Assembly: GCA_037440525.1 (NCBI GenBank)
Contig: JBBITW010000024.1
Location: 1 to 28,270, forward strand
Length of the DNA stretch: 28,270 bases
Direction: 5' to 3'
Source: JBBITW01 sp037440525
GTDB lineage: Bacteria; Desulfobacterota; BSN033; UBA1163
Shown here: piece after piece, positions 16,001 to 23,452 of the stretch
How the letters are laid out: every line of letters starts with the position of its first letter
Numbering within the stretch: the first letter of the stretch is position 1
The notes under the pieces: generated by a model
The model's input: the letters and a program-made list of their open reading frames with translations, nothing else
Told to the model about the DNA's origin: nothing
Database searches by the model: none
Made by a program: the position numbers and the translations under genes

Positions 16001-17230
16001 TTGAGAGTAAGGGAAAGAATCGTTATTATAGGTAATGGAATCTCAGGAAATACAGCTCTTGAGGCTATACAGAAGTATAACTCGTCTTCTGAGTTGGTAA
16101 TGATATCTGAGGAGCCTTATCCTGAATATTCTGCGTGTGTGTTACCTCATTATGTATCAGGTGATATAAGCAGGAAAAAGGTATTTCTTAAATCCCTTAA
16201 AGACTATAATGGTGTTAAGATAAGATTTGGAGTGAGGGTTGAAAAGATTGACAAAAAGGGAAGCTGTCTCTTTTTAGATAAAGGAAATATTGCTTATGAC
16301 AGGTTAGTTATTGCAACAGGAGGAAAACCAATTCTTCCACCTATAGAAGGGATTGAGGGAAGGGGAATATCCCATTTTAAGACACTTGCTCACGCAGAGA
16401 GGCTTATTCGCTTAGAGGAAAAAAGAATCGGAATCATTGGAACGGGATTGATTGGAATAGAGACCGCTACGGCCCTGAGAAGGAGAGGCCACAAGGTAAT
16501 TCTCATTGGTAGAAGATGGATACTTCCGAGGATTCTTGATGAGGAAGTAGGATTTAGGGTTCAAAGGCTTCTTGAAAAGGGAGGAATTAAAGTTATAACA
16601 GGAGAGAGAGTAAAAGGAATCATTCATAATGGGAAGAGTGTAAAGGCTATCCAGACAGAGGGAGGAAGAACTAAATGTGATTGGGTTATCATTGCAGCAG
16701 GGATTGAACCGAGAGTGGAGCTTGCCAGGGATGGAGGTTTAGAGATTGGTCCTTTGGGTGGTGTAAAGGTTAATGAGAAGATGGAGACAAGTGAACCAAA
16801 TATCTATGCTTGTGGCGACTGTGCAGAGGTGATTGATCCTGAAACAAAAAATGGCATCCTTCAGCTTCGCTGGTTTAGTGCAAGGCAGATGGGCAGGGTG
16901 GCAGGATTAAATTCTATAGGGATAAGAAAGATATACACTCCCACAAGGATTGGATGGATATTTGACATCTTTGGTAAATCTGTTGGGTCTATAGGTGAAT
17001 TGAGTCAAAATTTGAATGGGAGAGAGTTGAAGGTTGTAGAAGAGGAATGTGAGGGATTTTACGGGAGGTTTTTAATTCAAGGAGATCGGATCATAGGAGC
17101 CCAGTTCATAGGAAGCCTGGAAGAATCAGGAGTTCTATTTTCAGCCATAAGCAGTAGTTATTCAATAAAGAGGATAATTGAACAAACTGTCTCATTTCCA
17201 TGGTATTATAAATTGAGGAGATTGATATGA
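16001..17230 (+). CDS. FAD/NAD(P)-dependent oxidoreductase, AorC-like partner of AOR
   Basis: A 409-residue pyridine-nucleotide-disulfide-type flavoprotein. The FAD-binding Rossmann motif is GNGISG at residues 11-16, the NAD-binding motif GTGLIG at 147-152, and the second FAD motif YACGDCAEV at about 269-277. There is no redox-active CxxxxC pair. Start TTG 16001 lies three bases after the AOR stop; no ATG fits. It overlaps the ferredoxin gene by four bases. By analogy with AorC it would transfer electrons between the ferredoxin subunit and NAD(H). Confidence 0.85.
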   Translation: MRVRERIVIIGNGISGNTALEAIQKYNSSSELVMISEEPYPEYSACVLPHYVSGDISRKKVFLKSLKDYNGVKIRFGVRVEKIDKKGSCLFLDKGNIAYDRLVIATGGKPILPPIEGIEGRGISHFKTLAHAERLIRLEEKRIGIIGTGLIGIETATALRRRGHKVILIGRRWILPRILDEEVGFRVQRLLEKGGIKVITGERVKGIIHNGKSVKAIQTEGGRTKCDWVIIAAGIEPRVELARDGGLEIGPLGGVKVNEKMETSEPNIYACGDCAEVIDPETKNGILQLRWFSARQMGRVAGLNSIGIRKIYTPTRIGWIFDIFGKSVGSIGELSQNLNGRELKVVEEECEGFYGRFLIQGDRIIGAQFIGSLEESGVLFSAISSSYSIKRIIEQTVSFPWYYKLRRLI

Positions 17231-17721
17231 AGAGGCTTATTATGGTAGATATTGATGCTTGTAATGGGTGCAGGATATGTGAGGTTGTCTGCTCTTTTGA
17301 AAAGGAGCGGGCATCGGTTCCTGTGAAATCGAGGATTCGTATCTTAAAGGTTGATGAGGCAGGGATTGACATTCCAGGGGTTTGCCAGCACTGTGAGTCT
17401 CCTCCATGTGAGGATGTCTGTCCGATGAATGCGATTTCTTGTGATCCAAATACTGAAGGGGTTATCATTAATCAGGATCGTTGTGTGGGTTGTCGTTCAT
17501 GTACCTTTGTATGCCCCTATGGGGTGATCAGTCTTGATGTGGAAAAGAAAGTGATGATAAAGTGTGACCTCTGCGGGGGAGATCCTCAATGTGTTAGATA
17601 CTGTCCAAAAGGCGCACTCATATACGAGAGATCGGAGGTAATCGATACATTGAGACGGGAAAGGAAATTATTATCTTTTATCGAACCCTTGTATAAATCA
17701 AGGGGATATCAATCTCTGTGA
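17227..17721 (+). CDS. Polyferredoxin with four [4Fe-4S] clusters, AorA-like
   Basis: A 164-residue protein with 16 cysteines in four ferredoxin groups (CNGCRICEVVC, CQHCESPPCEDVC, CVGCRSCTFVC and CDLCGGDPQCVRYC) plus one extra Cys, as in HycB/DmsB-like and AorA electron-transfer subunits. It has no signal peptide, so it is cytoplasmic. Start ATG overlaps the flavoprotein stop (ATGA). It would wire the tungsten subunit to the FAD subunit or to free ferredoxin. Confidence 0.9.
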   Translation: MKRLIMVDIDACNGCRICEVVCSFEKERASVPVKSRIRILKVDEAGIDIPGVCQHCESPPCEDVCPMNAISCDPNTEGVIINQDRCVGCRSCTFVCPYGVISLDVEKKVMIKCDLCGGDPQCVRYCPKGALIYERSEVIDTLRRERKLLSFIEPLYKSRGYQSL

Positions 17722-17767
17722 TAAGATGCAGGTTTATTGGGGATTCATTTTTAATTAAATCTTTTTC

Positions 17768-17784
17768 TCCTCTCCAGGAGAGGA
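17768..17784. repeat. Short inverted repeat upstream of the TRAP operon
   Basis: Eight-base arms TCCTCTCC and GGAGAGGA around a single A. It lies in the 86-base gap between the ferredoxin and DctP genes, just ahead of the true RBS (AAAGGAGGT). It may be a hairpin limiting read-through, or a scrap of the CCTCTCC-rich repeat flanks seen at 28.1 kb. Confidence 0.4.
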
Positions 17785-17807
17785 CAGAGAGAAAGGAGGT
17801 ATGAAAA

Positions 17808-18875
17808 ATGTGTGAAGGGCTTACGAGAAGGAGTTTTTTGAGGAATTCTATTATTGGTGGTATGGCTTTAAGTTTAGGTTCTGGTATCTATGAATTGTCT
17901 TTTGCACAGGCAACAAACATCCGTTTTAGCACATGGCATGTCCCTGTTAGCAGAGAGGTAAAAACAGTATGGGAACCGATGCTTGAGGAGCTGAAGAAAC
18001 GAAGCGGAGGAAAAATAACTTCAACACTTTTTGCAGGGGGAGCACTTGGAAAGGCACCAGAGCATTTTGATATTGTGGCCAAAGGTCTATCAGATATGGG
18101 TTATTTTACAGCAACATTCACTCCTGGTCGCTTTCCACTTTCAGATGTTCTTTCTCTGGCTGTGTGGGTCGATGGAAAGGATCTTGCTACAGATATTGGA
18201 AATGCGGTCTATAACCGTATCCTACATCGAGAATTTCCAGGGGTTAAGATGATTGAGTTAAATGGATGTATCCAATCATTTCTCTGGACGAAGAGGCCTG
18301 TTCGTTCACTGGCAGACACGAAGGGCCTAAAGATAAGGACTCCAGGTGGCCATCAGACAAATTATATCAAGGCAATAGGAGCCGAGCCAGTATTCATGCC
18401 CTTAGGGGATGTCTACCTCGCAATGGAGACAGGAACAGTTGATGGTTTGGTTACATGTCCTCCCATGATCCTTGCTTTTAAACTCCATGAAGTTGCCAAA
18501 CATGGGGTCATAGCAACATTTGGATGTGTGACAGAGGGTGTGGTTATGAACCTCGATAGCTGGAAGAAGTTACCTGAAGATCAGAAACGTATTGTTGAGG
18601 CGGTAACACACAATCCTTTCAGAACCTCAGGGGGCTTAACAAGAGAGGTATATAAAGTTATGATGAAAGAGATTGCCGATAAGGGAGTAAACCTATATAC
18701 CCTTCCTTCAGATGAAGCAGAACGCTGGTACGAAAGGTTTAAAGATGTTACGAGAAGATGGGTTTCAGATTTGGAGGGAAAGGGGCTTCCTGCGAAAGAG
18801 GTGGTTAAGATTTATAATGAGGAATGCGAAAAGAGAGGCGTTAAGGTTGTGGCCTTTCCACCTGAATGGCGATAG
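17808..18875 (+). CDS. dctP: TRAP transporter solute-binding protein, DctP family
   Basis: A 355-residue periplasmic binding protein. The N-terminus has a twin-arginine signal (TRRSFLRN near residues 6-13, then a hydrophobic stretch ending at SFAQA), so it is probably exported folded by Tat. The ligand region LKIRTPGGHQTNYIKAIGAEPVFMP carries the conserved Arg that binds substrate carboxylates in this family. ATG 17808 is set by AAAGGAGGT. It forms an importer with the next two genes, driven by an ion gradient. An organic acid substrate is likely; the island suggests a pyridine carboxylate or a related acid. Confidence 0.9.
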   Translation: MCEGLTRRSFLRNSIIGGMALSLGSGIYELSFAQATNIRFSTWHVPVSREVKTVWEPMLEELKKRSGGKITSTLFAGGALGKAPEHFDIVAKGLSDMGYFTATFTPGRFPLSDVLSLAVWVDGKDLATDIGNAVYNRILHREFPGVKMIELNGCIQSFLWTKRPVRSLADTKGLKIRTPGGHQTNYIKAIGAEPVFMPLGDVYLAMETGTVDGLVTCPPMILAFKLHEVAKHGVIATFGCVTEGVVMNLDSWKKLPEDQKRIVEAVTHNPFRTSGGLTREVYKVMMKEIADKGVNLYTLPSDEAERWYERFKDVTRRWVSDLEGKGLPAKEVVKIYNEECEKRGVKVVAFPPEWR

Positions 18876-18913
18876 GGTGAATTTCATCTATCCTGAACCT
18901 GAAGGTGAGATTA

Positions 18914-19405
18914 ATGAGATGGTATCGAATAAGAGATAGGGTTCAGAAAGTGACACGATATGTCTGTATGGGGGGGATGTATCTACTCATCCCCCTCATG
19001 GTGCTTACTACAGGTGATGTGATAGGTCGTAGTTTTTTTAATAAACCAATTCCTGGAACATTTGAACTTTCAGAGTATATCCTTGCCACCTTCATTCTTT
19101 TGGGGGCAGCTTACACACAGCAGGTGAAGGGACATGTTGGGGTTGACTTTCTCATCTCTCGATTACCTGATCGCCTCAGAATTCTATGCCAGGTAGTTAC
19201 AAATATTCTAAGTCTCTTTATCATTGGAATCTTAATATGGCAGGGCTTTTTAGAGGGCATCCGAGAAAAGGCCGTATCAGATATGTTGAGAATTCCCCAG
19301 TATCCTTTCAGACTTCTTGTAGCCATTGGAGGATTTCTTCTCTTTTTAGAGCTTTTGATTGATCTTACGGGCTATATTGAAAGATTTAAAGGGGCAAAAG
19401 AATGA
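18914..19405 (+). CDS. dctQ: TRAP transporter small permease, DctQ family
   Basis: A 163-residue membrane protein with four hydrophobic segments. The family motif LSEYILATFILLGAAYTQQVKGHVGVDF is split here as LSEYILATF then HVGVDFL. ATG 18914 with SD GAAGG was preferred over GTG 18905. It overlaps the DctM start by four bases. DctQ is the small membrane subunit that pairs with DctM. Confidence 0.88.
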   Translation: MRWYRIRDRVQKVTRYVCMGGMYLLIPLMVLTTGDVIGRSFFNKPIPGTFELSEYILATFILLGAAYTQQVKGHVGVDFLISRLPDRLRILCQVVTNILSLFIIGILIWQGFLEGIREKAVSDMLRIPQYPFRLLVAIGGFLLFLELLIDLTGYIERFKGAKE

Positions 19406-20709
19406 ATCCAGTTATGGTCGGAATTATTGGTAGCTGCCTTCTTATATTTCTTCTATTTCTTGGCATGCCCATTTCGTTTGTTATGATGTTTGTTGGTTTT
19501 TTAGGTATAAGTTATTTAGCCTCCATAAAGGCAGCGCTTCCGGTTGTTGCAAAGACCCTCTATGAGACTGCAGCCCATTACCCATATACCATTATTCCAC
19601 TTTTCATACTTATGGGAGGATTTGCAGGGAGTGCTGGAATTACGAGCGAACTATATAAGAGCTTTGATAAATGGTTCAGAAGGTTTCCAGGGGGATTGGG
19701 AATAGCAACAATTGCTGCCTGTGCATTTTTTGCTGCACTAAGTGGATCATCCGTTGCAGCTGCGGCTGCGATGGGGACGATTGCAATTCCAGAGATGAGA
19801 CGATTCAATTATTCTCCAAGACTTGCAACCGGGGTTGTGGCAGCAGGAGGGACACTCAGTTTCCTCATCCCTCCTTCTCTGGGCTTTGTTGTATATGGAA
19901 TGCTTACAGAACAGTCCATAGGGAAACTTTTGATATCAGGGATATTTCCAGGGTTACTTCTCTCCCTCGCATTTATATTTATAGTCATTATTCAAGTAAA
20001 AATAGATCCCTCTCTTGCCCCAGTCGCACCTGGTGAGGTAAGTTTTAAGGAGAAATTACTTGCACTATCCGGGGTATGGGAGACCCTACTGGTATTCTTT
20101 CTTGTAATGGGTGGAATCTATCTGGGTTTTATAAATCCTACAGAGGCAGGGGCAATTGGAGCAGCCGCATTATTCGTTATCATCTTATTTAAAAGGAGAC
20201 TTACTTTTAAAAACCTTTCAGCCTCACTTCTCGAATCGATTAGAATTTCAGTTCTGGTTTTATTCCTTGTCGCAGGGGCAAATGTCTTTAGTTACTTTCT
20301 TGCCCTTTCCACAATACCAACTGTTGTTTCATCATGGATGACAGGGCTTCAGGTATCAAGATATATGATTCTCGCAATCATTATACTCATTTATATTATG
20401 CTCGGCTGTTTTTTAGATGCCATCTCAATGATGGTTCTTACAATGCCCGTAATATTTCCTGTTATAAAGGCTCTTGGTTTTGATCCAATATGGTTTGGAG
20501 TGATTTGCGTGATTATGATGGAGGCAGGCCTTATTACTCCACCTGTTGGGTTGAATGTCTATACACTAACTGGTGTGGTAAAGGATGTTCCAATGCAGAC
20601 GATATTTAGAGGTGCCATTCCATTTCTTCTGGCTATGGTAGGGGTTGTAATAATCATCACCATCTTTCCGGAGATTGCACTTTATCTTCCATCCATGATG
20701 GGGAGGTAG
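19402..20709 (+). CDS. dctM: TRAP transporter large permease, DctM family
   Basis: A 435-residue integral membrane protein with about twelve hydrophobic segments, normal DctM length. Typical stretches are IIPLFILMGGFAGSAGI, ALSGSSVAAAAAMGTIAIPEM, GGTLSFLIPPSLGFVVYG, INPTEAGAIGA and GLITPPVGLNVYTLTGV. It is the ion-coupled channel of the TRAP system. It starts inside the dctQ stop (ATGA) and ends the transporter operon. Confidence 0.92.
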   Translation: MNPVMVGIIGSCLLIFLLFLGMPISFVMMFVGFLGISYLASIKAALPVVAKTLYETAAHYPYTIIPLFILMGGFAGSAGITSELYKSFDKWFRRFPGGLGIATIAACAFFAALSGSSVAAAAAMGTIAIPEMRRFNYSPRLATGVVAAGGTLSFLIPPSLGFVVYGMLTEQSIGKLLISGIFPGLLLSLAFIFIVIIQVKIDPSLAPVAPGEVSFKEKLLALSGVWETLLVFFLVMGGIYLGFINPTEAGAIGAAALFVIILFKRRLTFKNLSASLLESIRISVLVLFLVAGANVFSYFLALSTIPTVVSSWMTGLQVSRYMILAIIILIYIMLGCFLDAISMMVLTMPVIFPVIKALGFDPIWFGVICVIMMEAGLITPPVGLNVYTLTGVVKDVPMQTIFRGAIPFLLAMVGVVIIITIFPEIALYLPSMMGR

Positions 20710-20740
20710 AGGATCTCTAAGGGAAATAGGAGTTTTAAAA

Positions 20741-20754
20741 ATCGCTCAATTTAA
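20741..20754. repeat. Family 2 terminal repeat, solo half-site
   Basis: ATCGCTCAATTTAA matches the right terminal repeat of the elements at 759-904 and 3687-3765 with one mismatch. No left terminus is recognisable between the DctM stop and this site. It lies 38 bases before the dehydrogenase start. Confidence 0.45.
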
Positions 20755-20791
20755 GAAAAATTAATTCATTAAGAAGGAGGAGAAGAAGAAT

Positions 20792-22276
20792 ATGCCTTTG
20801 TTACCTGAAGTAAAGAAGCATTATGGGAGACAAAAATTTCTAATCGATGGAGAATGGGTGGAATCAAAATCGAATGTGGTTCATCAGAATACAAACCCGG
20901 CAAAAGATGAGGTGATTTCAGAATTACCGGAGGCTACAAAAGATGAAGCAAGAGCTGCCGTTCTTTCTGCACAGAAGGCATTCAAAGAGTGGAGGGATGT
21001 CCCCCTCCGTGATAGGGCCCGTCTTCTCTTTGATATGAGGGCAAGATTTGAAGAACATTTTGAAGAACTTTCACGGATACTTGTCCAGGATCACGGAAGG
21101 ACGATTGATGAGGCAAGAGGTTCTGTGAGAAGGGTAATAGAAAATATTGAGTCTGCCTGTTCTGCTCTTTATGGATTGACTAAAAGAAATGAACATATGG
21201 ATCAGGTTGCGGATGGTATTGATCAGTATTTAATATGGGAACCACTCGGTGTTTTTCTTATTATCACACCTGGTAATATTCCAATGCATGCTTGGTCCTC
21301 TTTTGTTCCTTACGGTCTTGCAGCAGGATGCACAATGGTTATTAGCCCGAGCAGACAGTGTCCCGTTGCATCTGAAGCGATCTGTAAGGTAGCCCAGGAA
21401 GCTGGTTTTCCACCTGGTGTAATAAACCTGATTCATGGTGGAAGGACAATCAATAAAGATATATTATCACAGCCCGAGGTGAAAGGTGTAGGTTTTATAG
21501 GTTCAAATCGGGCAGGCCATGAGTTATTTGAGATTTGTGGTAGGCTTAAAAAGACATCATCCATCAATGGTAATGGCAAAAATCATGTTGTCATCATGCC
21601 TGATGCTGATCTCAATCAGGGAATCCAGTGGTTGCTTAGGGGATGTTTTGGAATGTCGGGGCAAAGATGTCTTGGGGTAGATAATGTTGTGGTTATAGGT
21701 AATATATATGACGAAGTCAAAAAGAGGTTTAAAGAGGCTGCAGAAAGTATGAAACTTGGCTATGGACTTGATACAGAGACTGAATTGGGGCCTATGACGA
21801 CACGTGCAGGGAAAGAAAAGGTTATTCAGTGGATTGAGAAATCACTCTCAGAAGGTGCAAAGATGGTTCTTGATGGAAGAGGTGTGAAGGTAAAGGATTA
21901 TCCTAAAGGTTATTTCTTAGGGCCGACTATTCTTGAAAATGTAGATGTTGATATGTCTATGGCAAAGGAAGAGGCCTTTGGACCTGTCGCTGCGCTGATA
22001 AGGGGTGAAAGCCTTGATCAGGCTATAGAATGGATTAACACCAAAACGAATCTCGGTCACACAGCCTGTATTATGACAAGAGACGGTAAAAATGCCCGTA
22101 AGTTTATTAGGGAAGTAAACGTGGGGAATGTTGGAGTAAATGTTGGTGTGGCGCAACCATATGCCTTCTTCCCCCTCGGATCAAGAAGGGAATCCTTTGT
22201 AGGGACTTCGAAGTCCCGTATGGCCTCAATGAAGATGTTTATGGATGAAAAGACAGTTGTTACAAGGTGGGTCTAA
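20792..22276 (+). CDS. Aldehyde dehydrogenase, methylmalonate-semialdehyde dehydrogenase-like
   Basis: A 494-residue ALDH-superfamily protein. The catalytic Cys is C293 in GQRCLG. The usual general-base Glu is missing: the equivalent segment reads SINGNGKNHVVIMPDAD, matching the xxGAKNHxVVxPDA pattern of MMSDH, a CoA-acylating enzyme without that Glu. The Lys that binds the NAD ribose in most ALDHs appears as S185 (VISPSRQ), an oddity. Start ATG 20792 has a strong AAGGAGG RBS. MMSDH oxidises a 2-formyl acid with CoA and loses CO2. 2-Formylglutarate, the enamidase product, has the same headgroup and would give glutaryl-CoA. That assignment is inference; succinate- or glutarate-semialdehyde dehydrogenase are alternatives. 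Confidence 0.85.
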   Translation: MPLLPEVKKHYGRQKFLIDGEWVESKSNVVHQNTNPAKDEVISELPEATKDEARAAVLSAQKAFKEWRDVPLRDRARLLFDMRARFEEHFEELSRILVQDHGRTIDEARGSVRRVIENIESACSALYGLTKRNEHMDQVADGIDQYLIWEPLGVFLIITPGNIPMHAWSSFVPYGLAAGCTMVISPSRQCPVASEAICKVAQEAGFPPGVINLIHGGRTINKDILSQPEVKGVGFIGSNRAGHELFEICGRLKKTSSINGNGKNHVVIMPDADLNQGIQWLLRGCFGMSGQRCLGVDNVVVIGNIYDEVKKRFKEAAESMKLGYGLDTETELGPMTTRAGKEKVIQWIEKSLSEGAKMVLDGRGVKVKDYPKGYFLGPTILENVDVDMSMAKEEAFGPVAALIRGESLDQAIEWINTKTNLGHTACIMTRDGKNARKFIREVNVGNVGVNVGVAQPYAFFPLGSRRESFVGTSKSRMASMKMFMDEKTVVTRWV

Positions 22277-22277
22277 A

Positions 22278-22694
22278 ATGGTAAAAAAGATAAAAATTAC
22301 TCATGAGGATGTGGCCTTTCTTTTTCCTGGGAATATAAAAGGGATGTCTGAAGAAGAGCTTCTTGTTGAACACGATAGGAGGATAAAGAAGGTTCCTGGA
22401 TTCAGAGAAGGAAAACCTCCGGAGCCATGGTATCTTCATGATCATGTTCCTTTTGAAGAAGAAGTGGAGGGATTCTATGGCCATAAATGGGGAGCAAGGG
22501 GGAATGGAAGGCTTAAAGCTGTTTTGATGTCTCCACCAACAAAGAATGAGATAAGGAAACCATTCTATGATGATCCTGTAGCATACTGGGTTCCAAACAG
22601 GGCACTCCCTCCCAAAAGGCCTGACCTCGGGAGATGGCTTGAGCAATACCGAAGGTTTGTGGAAAACGAAAAAATTTCTTCCTCCCCTTTTTAA
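22278..22694 (+). pseudogene. Amidinotransferase/DDAH-fold protein, 3'-truncated
   Basis: The frame from ATG 22278 gives 138 residues. The segment YGHKWGARGNGRLKAVLMSP, followed by WLEQYRRFVE, is like the N-terminal part of arginine deiminase / dimethylarginine dimethylaminohydrolase / amidinotransferase proteins. These are normally about 250-300 residues, and the catalytic His and Cys of the C-terminal half are missing. Family similarity ends at about 22670, where the terminal repeat of the element at 22679-22890 begins and supplies the last residues and the stop. No remainder is seen past the element. It lies one base after the dehydrogenase stop, so it was probably once part of that operon. 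Confidence 0.68.
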
Positions 22695-22890
22695 GGCTGT
22701 GTCGTAATGTCATTCTGAGAATCTATGTTTTATAAAGGTTTGAATCCTATAGATTCCTCGCTTCGCTCGGAATGACAAAGAAGGAAGCTCGGAATGACAA
22801 AGAAGGAAGCTCGGAATGACAAAGATGGAGGCTCGGAATGACAAACATGGCATATACCTCATTGCGACACAGCCTCTTTAAGGGGAGGAA
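22679..22890. repeat. Inverted-repeat element, family 1, copy 1 (MITE-like)
   Basis: About 212 bases bounded by long imperfect terminal inverted repeats: left arm 22679-22709 containing AGGCTGTGTCGTAATG, right arm 22860-22890 containing CATTGCGACACAGCCT, with TTCCTCCCC / GGGGAGGAA at the outer ends. The interior holds ATTCCTCGCTTCGCTCGGAA and a 22-base tandem repeat. A second copy in reverse orientation lies at 28093-28259. It has no coding capacity. It truncates the preceding gene and occupies most of the gap before the second hydroxylase subunit pair (22695-22964). Confidence 0.8.
22765..22846 (+). repeat. 22-base tandem repeat, about 3.7 units
   Basis: Units at 22765-22786, 22787-22808, 22809-22830 and a partial unit at 22831-22846, each beginning GCTCGGAATGACAAA. 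Units 1 and 2 are identical; unit 3 differs at two positions. The other copy of the element (28093-28259) has this segment only once, so the expansion is local to this copy. Confidence 0.85.
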
Positions 22891-22964
22891 AGGAGGGATT
22901 ATTCTTCTTCAAAGAAATAGATTGTTATTTTGTATAAAGTAAATCTCACATTTAAGAGGACATT

Positions 22965-23441
22965 TTGAGAGAAAGTTTCAAGAAGGTAATCCGATTCATA
23001 TTGAATGGAAAAGAGGTAGAGGTGGAGGTTTCGGCCAACTGGACCCTTCTCAGGCTTTTAAGAGAAAGGCTTGGTCTAACTGGAACTAAAGAGGGTTGTG
23101 GCATCGGTGAATGTGGTGTCTGCACCGTGCTAATTGATGGTATGGCTGTCAATTCATGTCTGGTATTAGCCCCAAAAGTAGAAGGGAGAAGTGTAGAGAC
23201 AGTAGAAGGGCTTGGTAAAAGGGAATCTCTTCATCCCCTGCAGAAATCATTTATAGAGCATGGAGCGGTTCAGTGTGGTTTCTGCACCCCTGGGATGTTG
23301 ATATCAGCAAAGGCCTTGCTGATAAAAAATCCAAAACCAAGCAGGGAAGAAATCAAAGAGGCCATATCAGGAAACCTCTGCCGATGTACAGGATATGTTC
23401 AGATTATTGAGGCTATCGAAGAAGTAGATAAATATTTATAG
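22965..23441 (+). CDS. Molybdenum hydroxylase 2Fe-2S (small) subunit, second copy
   Basis: A 158-residue iron-sulfur subunit with both [2Fe-2S] motifs: GCGIGECGVC with a later Cys, and CGFC...CRC. It is very similar to the subunit at 9443; the stretch EEIKEAISGNLCRCTGY is shared. Start TTG 22965 is used with an AAGAGG RBS; no ATG is available before the homology begins. It lies 11 bases before the second FAD subunit but no Mo-binding subunit accompanies them. The pair may serve the Mo subunit at 11543, a Mo subunit encoded elsewhere, or a different redox enzyme such as the reductase downstream. Confidence 0.9.
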   Translation: MRESFKKVIRFILNGKEVEVEVSANWTLLRLLRERLGLTGTKEGCGIGECGVCTVLIDGMAVNSCLVLAPKVEGRSVETVEGLGKRESLHPLQKSFIEHGAVQCGFCTPGMLISAKALLIKNPKPSREEIKEAISGNLCRCTGYVQIIEAIEEVDKYL

Positions 23442-23452
23442 TTTGGAATAAA

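Noticed and set aside
22260..22646. Minus-strand open frame of 128 codons
   Set aside because: It overlaps the dehydrogenase end and the truncated amidinotransferase-fold gene, has low-complexity composition and resembles no protein family.
22765..22846. CRISPR-like direct repeats
   Set aside because: The 22-base units are directly adjacent with no spacers and belong to the interior of a repeat element.
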